Shown piece after piece: positions 1-7,126 of a DNA stretch of 7,701 bases. The stretch is taken from NCBI GenBank assembly GCA_017553025.1, contig JAFZNF010000029.1, positions 1 through 7,701 of the forward strand. Reading direction: 5' to 3'. The DNA is from Clostridia bacterium (GTDB taxonomy: Bacteria > Bacillota_A > Clostridia > UBA1381). The stretch's first letter is position 1. Every line of letters begins with the position of its first letter. Made by a program: the position numbers and the translations under genes. Below the pieces are notes generated by a model. It was not told the DNA's origin, did no database searches, and saw only the letters and a program-made list of their open reading frames with translations.

Positions 1-26
1 ATAACATTCACTGACTGAGAGTCCAT
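1..26 (-). CDS. Possible 5' end of an unidentified downstream gene (partial, runs off the left edge)
   Basis: Only eight complete codons are visible, reading M-D-S-Q-S-V-N-V, so no family can be named. The start is supported by the ribosome binding site AAGGGA at 36-41 (minus strand), nine bases before the ATG at 24-26. An in-frame ATG at 42-44 would add six residues (MKGCEK), but it has no good Shine-Dalgarno sequence and lies just after the addA stop, so the shorter start is preferred. The gap to the addA stop codon is 25 bases with no terminator-like hairpin, which suggests co-transcription with addBA. In Bacillus the genes after addA are sbcD and sbcC. These eight residues do not look like the usual SbcD N-terminus, so I do not assign that identity. 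It remains possible that the stretch is non-coding. Confidence 0.45.
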
Positions 27-51
27 TTTTTCACATCCCTTCATAATCTCA

Positions 52-3000
52 TTAGCATTGTATCACAATATCGGAAGAAAATAAATAGATATTTTTGGAT
101 TTTATGTTTTTTCCTGTTATTTTATGTAGAGCATACGAATAAAGCTCAAGCTGTCGGTCGTATTTTTGGTGAATTTCATCAATATCTGAGTATGAATCGG
201 TCTTGTAATCCACAAGGACTATTTCGCCGTCTTCAATAAACCAGCAGTCGATGACGCCCTGAAGTATTACATTTTCGTCCGACGCATTTTCTAAGTCGGG
301 ATAGATAAGTGAAATTGGCGCTAAAACCTCAAAGGGCTGTTCGCGGAAAACCTTTTCGCTTTTTATAATACGCCTGCCGATATCGGAGCTGTAAAATGCA
401 AGAATTTTTGCAGGATTTATAAGGCTTATATCTTCTTCAGAAAGTTTTTTTGCATTTACAAGCCCTAAAATACAGTCTTTAACATATTCTAAGTCCATAT
501 CCGCTTTTGGAGAAATCTTTTCGAGCAGGGTATGCATTATTGTTCCGTAGCCTGCACCGCTAACCTTTGTTTCGCACAAAAATGCGGGTTTTGGTATAAT
601 CCTGGTGGCGTTATCTGTCTTTAAGTCGGATACTGATACCTTTGAGGCAAGAGATACAGCATCGGGATAAGGATAGGTAAATTCAAGCAGTCTTTTTATG
701 TCGGGAATAGCCTTTTCACAGATTTTTTGTTCCCCGCTGTCTTCCTGCAAAACAGGTTTCAAGTTATCCCGCGACAGCCTTTTTACAAGCCAGTTCTTTG
801 ATTTTTCGGCTATCGGAAGAACCATATCGCAAAAACTCCTTGCCGAAAGCACATAATCAAAACTGAGTCTTTCGCCAGATAATTCTGCCGTTTTGGAATT
901 TTTTGAGGCAGCGACAAAGTAAAGTTTTTCCTTTGCGCGCGTCATTGCAACATAGAGGACTCTTATATCCTCAGACGCCTGCTCGGAATTTGCAATACTT
1001 CTGAAAAATTTTCCGAGCGGCGAAACTATGGTGTAGTTTTTTTCGTGATTTACAAAGTCAAGCGTTATGCCGTAATCCTTATGCATTATAAATTTTGAGT
1101 TATCAAGTTTCCGTATAAATCCCTTTCCTCCGCCTGCGATAAAGACAACGGGGAATTCAAGACCTTTGCTCTTGTGAATGGTCATAATCCTGACAACATC
1201 GTGGTTTTCACTTATGAGTTTAGCCGATGTTAGGTCCTTTTTGCGTTTTTTTACACGCTCCATATATTTTACAAATCCAAAAATGCCTCTGAAACCGTAT
1301 AATTCGTATTGCTTTGCGCGTTCAAACAAGAGCCTTAAATTTGCCTGCGCTTCGCCCCCTCCGTAAATTGCACCGCAAAAGGCGTAAAAATCAGTTTCCT
1401 CATAGAGCGTCCATACCAGCTTGTCAGAGGACATATACCGTGCATAACCGCGCCAGCGGGTTAAGTTTTCGCAAAACTTTTCCGCCTTTTGGGCTGTCTT
1501 TATATCCTCGTAATCTTTTAGAAGTCCGTTGTTTTTAAGATTTATAAATTCCTTTAATGCCGAGAAAAATCTGCCTTTTTTACATTTCCTTATAAGAGCC
1601 AGTTCATCATCGGAAAAGGACGCAATAGGGGAGCGGAGCACACTTACTAAAGGTATATCGGAGTATGGATTTCCTATTACCTTAAAAAGTGCAAGCATAA
1701 GGCGTATTTCATTTCTTGAAAAATAGCCGTCCTGTTCGGCAAAACACTCAATTCCGCGCGCATTAAGTTCTGCGGTGAAAATATCCGCCGCTTTCTTATA
1801 TGAGGACATAAGTATAACTATATCACGGTTTTTTATGTCCCTTAAACAGTCTCCGTCACGTACTTTAAAATGCTCTTCTTTAAGCCGTGCAATTTCTGAG
1901 GCAATAAACCTTGCCTCAAGTGCGATATCCGATAAATTCTCGTCCTCTTCATTATCCTCGGAGTCGGAATTTATAATCACGCATTCGCTTCTAAAATCAA
2001 ATCCTGTGTCCTGATAGACGCGGTTGCCGACGTAAAGGCGTTGGCTTTCATCATAATCAATTTCGCCCGCCTGTTCTGACATAATTGCGGAAAAGATATC
2101 GTTTATGCTTTCTAAAACTTCTTTTCTGCTTCGGAAATTTTGAGAAAGTATAATTTTTCGGTTATGGCTTTCCTTATCAAGTGAGGAACGGTCAAGACGC
2201 GCCTTAAAAATCGTCGGGTCGCTTGAGCGGAAACGGTAAATACTCTGTTTCATATCGCCGACGGCAAAAAGGTTATCGCCGTCTGCAACGAAAGAGAATA
2301 TCGCCTCCTGCAGAAGACTTGTATCCTGATACTCGTCCATTAATACCTCTTCATACTGCGCTTTTATATGCCCGCAGATGTCAGGGTTTTCCGAAAGCAG
2401 TGTATAGGCAAGCTGTTCTATATCGGAAAATTCAAACAGATTTTTTGCTGATTTTTTCTCATCAAGCTTTTTTGCAAATCTTTCTGTTATTTTGGCAAGC
2501 GCTAAAGCTGTCGGATAAAGTCTTTTTGATGAAAGTTGCAAAAACCTTTCTCTATCGATGCATAAAAGACCTTTTGCGGAAGTAACCGCAGCTTTTATGC
2601 GGTCATTAAATGATTTCAAATAGTCCTTGTCCTCCTGTGAAAGAGCGTCATTTCTGCGGAAAGACGGCATCGAAAAGGAGGATAAAAATTCCGCCTGCTT
2701 CTTTTCATCAAGCGACAGAGCTGTTTTAAGCGCTTGATAGTATGAATAAAAAAGACTGTAGTAGTGCTTCCATTCATCATATACGGGATTTCCCTTTTCG
2801 GGAGGATTTTGCAAAATCATCTCATCAATATTTTCCCCTCCGAATATAAAGCTGAGCGCTTCTTCTGTGAGGGATAGGGCATAGGATAAATCAGACATTC
2901 CTATTTCCTTGCTTTTTTTGTACCAGGAGGCGTTTTCTATTCCGTCATTAAGTTTAAGCGCCTCAACACTTTCAAAAAGCCAGCAAAAAGAGTCGGGAAT

Positions 3001-3612
3001 TTTTATTATAAAGTCATAAATATGCTTTATCAGGTTCTTTAGTCCCGTATCGCTGCGGTTTGAGGCGTACATAAGGAGCAGTTCTGAAAACTCTTTGTTA
3101 CGCTCTTTATAAAGCTCTGAAAAAAGCTCGTCCATTGCCTCCTCCTGCAGGATTTCCGCCTGCGCTTCGTCCGCTACCAAAAAGTCGGGAGCAATACCAA
3201 GCACATTAAAATATTTGCGTATAAGACGCATACAAAAGGCATCGATAGTAGTGATTTCACTGTCCAAAATCAGGAGCTGCTGTTTTTTTATAAGCTGCTG
3301 ACGCAAAACATCACCTGTTTTTTTTGCGGATAGCAGATTTTCGTCAAGTGATTTTTTTATGCGCTCAAGCATTTCGTGTGCCGCAGCCTTTGTAAATGTA
3401 ACGACCAAAAGCCTGTTTGCATCTATGCTTTTTTCCAAATCCTCGGGCACAAGTTTTTCGATTATACGCTGCACCAAAACAGCTGTTTTTCCTGAGCCCG
3501 CCGCAGCGCTTACTAAAATATTACAGCTTTTTCCGTTTTTTAAATACTTGCTGTAAATTGCGTCCTGCTGGGAGGGTGACCACTTTATTTCGGATTTGTT
3601 AGAATTATTCAA
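52..3612 (-). CDS. addA: ATP-dependent helicase/nuclease subunit A (AddA)
   Basis: AddA is the motor subunit of the AddAB complex. It moves 3'-5' along DNA from a double-strand end, and its nuclease cuts the strand on which it translocates, preparing 3' single-stranded tails for RecA. All superfamily 1A helicase motifs are visible (numbering from the TTG at 3612, 1186 residues): SPSQQ near 12-16, Walker A AAAGSGKT 36-43, motif Ia TFTKAAAHE from 72, Walker B DEYQD 426-430, motif III VGDMKQSIYRFR 451-462, motif IV QNFRS 491-495, motif V TIHKSKGLEFP from 811, and motif VI YVAMTRAKEKL ending at 897. The C-terminal RecB-type nuclease follows, with GTIMH (His1027), GVID (Asp1122), VDYKTD (Asp1135, Lys1137) and QLELY from 1154. 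Length is slightly below the Bacillus subtilis protein (about 1230). No ATG lies near the 5' end. TTG at 3612 sits nine bases after AAGGAGG, whereas the in-frame TTG at 3621 directly abuts it. The gene follows addB after one base, implying translational coupling. Confidence 0.96.
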   Translation of the reverse strand: MNNSNKSEIKWSPSQQDAIYSKYLKNGKSCNILVSAAAGSGKTAVLVQRIIEKLVPEDLEKSIDANRLLVVTFTKAAAHEMLERIKKSLDENLLSAKKTGDVLRQQLIKKQQLLILDSEITTIDAFCMRLIRKYFNVLGIAPDFLVADEAQAEILQEEAMDELFSELYKERNKEFSELLLMYASNRSDTGLKNLIKHIYDFIIKIPDSFCWLFESVEALKLNDGIENASWYKKSKEIGMSDLSYALSLTEEALSFIFGGENIDEMILQNPPEKGNPVYDEWKHYYSLFYSYYQALKTALSLDEKKQAEFLSSFSMPSFRRNDALSQEDKDYLKSFNDRIKAAVTSAKGLLCIDRERFLQLSSKRLYPTALALAKITERFAKKLDEKKSAKNLFEFSDIEQLAYTLLSENPDICGHIKAQYEEVLMDEYQDTSLLQEAIFSFVADGDNLFAVGDMKQSIYRFRSSDPTIFKARLDRSSLDKESHNRKIILSQNFRSRKEVLESINDIFSAIMSEQAGEIDYDESQRLYVGNRVYQDTGFDFRSECVIINSDSEDNEEDENLSDIALEARFIASEIARLKEEHFKVRDGDCLRDIKNRDIVILMSSYKKAADIFTAELNARGIECFAEQDGYFSRNEIRLMLALFKVIGNPYSDIPLVSVLRSPIASFSDDELALIRKCKKGRFFSALKEFINLKNNGLLKDYEDIKTAQKAEKFCENLTRWRGYARYMSSDKLVWTLYEETDFYAFCGAIYGGGEAQANLRLLFERAKQYELYGFRGIFGFVKYMERVKKRKKDLTSAKLISENHDVVRIMTIHKSKGLEFPVVFIAGGGKGFIRKLDNSKFIMHKDYGITLDFVNHEKNYTIVSPLGKFFRSIANSEQASEDIRVLYVAMTRAKEKLYFVAASKNSKTAELSGERLSFDYVLSARSFCDMVLPIAEKSKNWLVKRLSRDNLKPVLQEDSGEQKICEKAIPDIKRLLEFTYPYPDAVSLASKVSVSDLKTDNATRIIPKPAFLCETKVSGAGYGTIMHTLLEKISPKADMDLEYVKDCILGLVNAKKLSEEDISLINPAKILAFYSSDIGRRIIKSEKVFREQPFEVLAPISLIYPDLENASDENVILQGVIDCWFIEDGEIVLVDYKTDSYSDIDEIHQKYDRQLELYSYALHKITGKNIKSKNIYLFSSDIVIQC

Positions 3613-3613
3613 A

Positions 3614-6600
3614 TCAGTCAACCTCCTTTTTCATATACTCGTAAGGGTTTTCAGGCTTTGTTCCTATGCGGTATCCGTCAAATTTTGCATCAAACATACA
3701 TATTTCGCCGTACGGACAGTATTCACAGGGGTTTATAGCTGATGAACAGTATGGCTTTATACTGATATTGCCTGATTTTATCTCTTTATCAGCATTTATT
3801 GCCGCTTTTTTTATATATTTTGACATTATTTCAAATTCACTGCGCGAGGCTGTTTTGGAATTTTGGGAAAGACTGCCGTTTTTAGACAGCTTTATGTTTA
3901 AAAACTCGCTCTCGCTGTTTTCTTTGATGGAGGGGTCCATATGATATAAGGTATCGGGCGATAATTCTTCTGTACCGTCTTCATCTTCGTCCAGAATGAA
4001 CAGACCGTCCATTTTCTGTATCTTTTGGGGAGAGCTTTTTGTAAAATCCTCCTGAGACAAATCAATATTTACATTGTCTGCCTCTTTTGCCGTACTATAC
4101 AAAATCGCGCTTATTCTCGGGGTCAGGGACTTATTTTCGGTCAAAAGTCCGCTCTTTGCCAAATTTTCGGCTGCTATAGCGTACATAACAAGCTGCATAT
4201 CAACTTTGTCGCATATAGCGTTTACCGAAAATGATTTATTTCCCGTTTTGTAATCTACAATACGGATATTCAGCCTGTTTTCTGCAAGCTGTTCCATAAT
4301 GTCAATGCGGTCAATTTTGCCTGTAAGCGTTATTTTATCGCCTTTCCAGTCAATTACCGTTTCAAATTCCTTTTCATAGCAGATTGCGGCATATTCGCCC
4401 ATAGAAAGACTTTTTCTTATTGCCGAAACGGAGTTCCTTAAAGTTAATTCGCATCTGGAAAGCAGATACTCTATCTTTTCAGTATCATCTTTTGCACGGG
4501 ATAAAACCTTTTCGGATATCCCCGTCATAACCGAGCTGATAATTTTTTCACAGTCTGCATCGGTAAGAGCTGTCCAGCGGCTATGAATTTCGGAAAGTGT
4601 CTCCTCGCCAGCATTTACAGCCTTACAGAATTCGTATATTGCCGTATGCATAAGACTTCCGATATGCGATGCCTCAATTGTTTGCTCTTTTTGTTCGGAA
4701 AGTTTAAGACCGCGCTGCAGATAGTAGGAAAACGGGCATTTTTCGTAGTTTTCTAAAGCAGTGATACTGTATTTTTTATTTTTTCCGTATAGGAGCTCTG
4801 CTATTTTGGCGGAGAGTGCCGGCTGTATTTTCTTATACGACGCAGCAGCGTTTAAGATATCAAGTTTTCCGCTGTATTCAGGATTATGTAAGTACCAGTC
4901 GTAGACTGTTTGCCACAGCTTTTCGGGTCTGTCTTTATAATATTCCGAAAGTTTAGAGAGCATATAGTGAAATCCGCGCTTTGGAGAGGATAAAATCTCG
5001 GATACGGGGGGAGGGGTGATGATGTTTTCTTTAATTTCAATGTTAAACATTTTAGCCAAATCGTACACAAAATGCGCAGGATTTACCGTATTCCCCTCGC
5101 GGTCGCAGGAAGGGAAACTTATAAAAAGTTTTTCGGACGCTGTCGTAATTGTGCGGTAAAATTTGAAATTTTCCAGCATAATTCTGCCTGCGTTATCGAG
5201 TGCAAGTTCTTTGCCTTGCTCCTTTAGTGCAGAAGATATTGAAGCTCTGTCAAAATCTGAAAGAATATTCCCGCCGTCTGATACCTTGGGGAACAGTCCG
5301 TCAAGAGCTCCGATTATGAAAAGAGCTTTAACACGCGCGGGTGAGTTCCGCGAAACGGTGCCCAAGGATACGCGGTCAAGACCTGAGGGGATTATTGCTA
5401 TTTCGCATTTTGAAAGACCGCACAAAAATCGGTCTGAAAATTCCTCACGGCTTATTAAGCCGTTTCCTGATACGGTTACAAGCTGGTCAAGAGTTTCTAT
5501 AATAAAATTCCATACCTGCTTAAACTGTTCCGACTCGTTACGCATTCCTGAAGCGTCAAATTCGGCACATTCTGCGATAAGCCCGTCATACAGGTTTATG
5601 TCGCACATAAAATTATAGACTGCCTCTGCTATGGCTTTTGCAGTACGTCCCTTGTTTTCAAGAAAATCTGAAAAAGGAGTGATAATTAAAAGCCTCAGCT
5701 CATTCAGCTTTTCAAGGTCAAATTCCTCATTGCGGTAACTTCCCGTTACCTCATCAAATGCAGTCCCGCCCGTTTTAGTCCATTCTGCAAACCACGCCTT
5801 TTTTCCTTTTATACCGCAGGCAAGCACGTAGTTTTCCAAAAGGTCTATATCTTCCTGCGAAACCGCCTGTATACCGTTTTCCGTTTTTGTATAAATATAC
5901 CCTGCCCTTAAGTAGTCAAAAACTGCTGAATAGCTCCAGTTCTCATTGATTACGGAAAAGAGTGAGAGTACGGTTTTGGCTATGGGATGCATAGCTATAG
6001 AAAGTTTTTCATCTGTAAAAAACGGGATATTGAAATCGGAGAATACAGAGGTTAAAATATGCAGATATTGTTCCATATCACCGCAGATTATGCCTATATC
6101 GCGGAAACGCATACCGCTGTCGCGTACAAGTGAAATTATGCTTGATGCGGTATGTTCTGCCTCGGAGTATATATCAAGCGCGTTAAATACGGAGATATTT
6201 TCACTTTTTTTCACATAATGAGGCTTTTCTTCCCAATTTTCAATAAGAAATCGGATATCCTCCGCTTTTATGTAATCGCATCTTCTACAAAGTCTTACAA
6301 TATCACAAGTTATGCCCAGTTTTTCACAACAAGAAACAAGCCTGTTTTTCGTTTTTATAACAGGCTCAAACAAACTGCCGGATACCGACTCATCTATGCA
6401 AAGGGTTAAATAAACGCCCCGCGAACGTTTTAAAAAGGCGTTTATTATGCGGTAGTGGGTTGGCATAAAATCACTGTAATCGTCTATGTAAAAGAATGTA
6501 TTCCCAAAAATATCTGTACTTTCGGCAATATCGGCAAACAGTGACATTTCGTCATCACTGTCGCTAAAATCCTCGGAAAAACTTTCGGAGTAGCTTTTGT

Positions 6601-7060
6601 AAATCTCATTTACAGATGAAAGTTTTTTTGCAGTATGTGTGTTTTCTATATTGATACCGTCAAAATCTTCAGGTGCAATTCCATAGCGTTTAAGTTCCGA
6701 AAACAAATCAAAAAGCTCGTCTATAAAGCCTGAGCGGCTTGAAGACAGGTAAAACACATTATCGCTACTCGCAGACTTTGCCGCCCTTTGTATCAGCATC
6801 ATCTTGCCGCTTGACAAAAGGCGGTTTTCTTGTGGTAAATACCGTTTTAAAAGCCGTGAAAAGGTTAAAACCTCAATGCGGTTTGCCCCGAGTCCGCCAA
6901 GTGAAGATAAAAGGGTTTTCTCTGCCGAAAACGAAAATTGCTCAGGCACAATTAAGATAGCGCGTGAGTCGGGATTTTCTTTAAGATTTTTAAGCATCAT
7001 ATTATAGAGCATATCGCTTTTTCCGCTTCCCGCTCCGCCTGTTATGATTTTCATCTGCAT
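3614..7060 (-). CDS. addB: ATP-dependent helicase/nuclease subunit B (AddB)
   Basis: AddB is the partner of AddA. In the Bacillus complex it cuts the 5'-ended strand, contains a helicase-like fold without motor activity, and recognises Chi in the opposite strand. The protein has 1148 residues, close to the B. subtilis length (about 1166). It begins with an intact Walker A, GGAGSGKS at 8-15, followed by family-typical stretches VPEQFSF (38-44) and TFSRL (66-70). The other helicase motifs seen in AddA are absent. The C-terminal nuclease shows GSLMH (His805), GKIDRID (Asp917), VDYKTG (Asp936, Lys938) and MQLVMY (Gln956). Four cysteines match the AddB Fe-S staple: Cys775 in NYEKCPFSYYL and Cys1112, Cys1115, Cys1121, with the same C-x2-C-x5-C spacing as B. 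subtilis. An acidic stretch at 1024-1032 lies within the nuclease domain. The ATG at 7060 has GAAGG nine bases upstream; the ATG at 7054 is spaced less well. Transcription probably starts in the gap after murA. Confidence 0.96.
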   Translation of the reverse strand: MQMKIITGGAGSGKSDMLYNMMLKNLKENPDSRAILIVPEQFSFSAEKTLLSSLGGLGANRIEVLTFSRLLKRYLPQENRLLSSGKMMLIQRAAKSASSDNVFYLSSSRSGFIDELFDLFSELKRYGIAPEDFDGINIENTHTAKKLSSVNEIYKSYSESFSEDFSDSDDEMSLFADIAESTDIFGNTFFYIDDYSDFMPTHYRIINAFLKRSRGVYLTLCIDESVSGSLFEPVIKTKNRLVSCCEKLGITCDIVRLCRRCDYIKAEDIRFLIENWEEKPHYVKKSENISVFNALDIYSEAEHTASSIISLVRDSGMRFRDIGIICGDMEQYLHILTSVFSDFNIPFFTDEKLSIAMHPIAKTVLSLFSVINENWSYSAVFDYLRAGYIYTKTENGIQAVSQEDIDLLENYVLACGIKGKKAWFAEWTKTGGTAFDEVTGSYRNEEFDLEKLNELRLLIITPFSDFLENKGRTAKAIAEAVYNFMCDINLYDGLIAECAEFDASGMRNESEQFKQVWNFIIETLDQLVTVSGNGLISREEFSDRFLCGLSKCEIAIIPSGLDRVSLGTVSRNSPARVKALFIIGALDGLFPKVSDGGNILSDFDRASISSALKEQGKELALDNAGRIMLENFKFYRTITTASEKLFISFPSCDREGNTVNPAHFVYDLAKMFNIEIKENIITPPPVSEILSSPKRGFHYMLSKLSEYYKDRPEKLWQTVYDWYLHNPEYSGKLDILNAAASYKKIQPALSAKIAELLYGKNKKYSITALENYEKCPFSYYLQRGLKLSEQKEQTIEASHIGSLMHTAIYEFCKAVNAGEETLSEIHSRWTALTDADCEKIISSVMTGISEKVLSRAKDDTEKIEYLLSRCELTLRNSVSAIRKSLSMGEYAAICYEKEFETVIDWKGDKITLTGKIDRIDIMEQLAENRLNIRIVDYKTGNKSFSVNAICDKVDMQLVMYAIAAENLAKSGLLTENKSLTPRISAILYSTAKEADNVNIDLSQEDFTKSSPQKIQKMDGLFILDEDEDGTEELSPDTLYHMDPSIKENSESEFLNIKLSKNGSLSQNSKTASRSEFEIMSKYIKKAAINADKEIKSGNISIKPYCSSAINPCEYCPYGEICMFDAKFDGYRIGTKPENPYEYMKKEVD
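3622..3628 (-). promoter_or_regulatory. Shine-Dalgarno sequence that sets the addA start
   Basis: The minus strand reads AAGGAGG here, followed by T, an eight-base match to the 16S rRNA anti-Shine-Dalgarno sequence. It lies inside the last codons of addB (Lys-Glu-Val). The TTG at 3612-3610 is nine bases downstream, which is normal spacing. The TTG at 3621-3619, which would give a protein three residues longer, has no spacing at all. The order on the minus strand is therefore Shine-Dalgarno, addB stop TGA, one T, TTG start, a typical reinitiation arrangement. Confidence 0.8.
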
Positions 7061-7094
7061 AAGAAAACACCTTCTTTTGTAAATTACTTCTTAT

Positions 7095-7103
7095 ATTATA
7101 ACA
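7095..7103 (-). promoter_or_regulatory. Extended -10 promoter element upstream of addBA
   Basis: The minus strand reads TGTTATAAT: a perfect TATAAT (7100-7095) preceded by the TG of an extended -10 element. The hexamer at the 17-base spacing (7123-7118, TTTTAT) is a poor -35 match, which extended -10 promoters can tolerate. The expected transcription start is near 7088-7090, leaving a leader of about 30 bases before the addB ATG, with the ribosome binding site AAGAAGGT at 7076-7069. The element occupies the only non-coding gap of any size in the window (7061-7126). Its function is inferred from sequence alone, and AT-rich DNA can produce such matches by chance. Confidence 0.55.
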
Positions 7104-7126
7104 CATAGGCTGTACAAATAAAAGTA

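Noticed and set aside
3318..3325. Run of eight A on the coding strand of addA as a possible programmed slippage site
   Set aside because: It encodes ordinary Lys codons in an intact frame (Ala-Lys-Lys-Thr). Several A7 runs occur elsewhere in addA, and no stimulatory structure or meaningful alternative product was seen.
3614..3621. An 8-base overlap between addB and addA
   Set aside because: It exists only if addA starts at the TTG at 3621. The ribosome binding site position favours 3612, which removes the overlap.
3965..3991. Acidic stretch in AddB (residues about 1024-1032) as a novel inserted domain
   Set aside because: It falls in a variable loop between the nuclease core and the C-terminal cysteines, where AddB homologues commonly have charged sequence of varying length. 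It is too short to be a domain.
4852..5070. 72-codon minus-strand frame within addB in a different phase
   Set aside because: The addB frame is continuous through this region with family-consistent sequence, so this is an overlapping shadow and not a frameshift product.
5163..5618. 151-codon open frame on the plus strand, antisense to addB
   Set aside because: It lies wholly inside the well-supported addB gene, its translation resembles no known domain and has biased composition expected of an antisense shadow, and I saw no ribosome binding site that would set it apart. The shorter plus-strand frames across addA, addB and murA were rejected for the same reason.
6980..7060. AddB as a second active helicase because it has a Walker A motif
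   Set aside because: No Walker B DExx or motif III-VI equivalents are recognisable, matching the known non-motor helicase fold of AddB, which often keeps an N-terminal nucleotide-binding loop.
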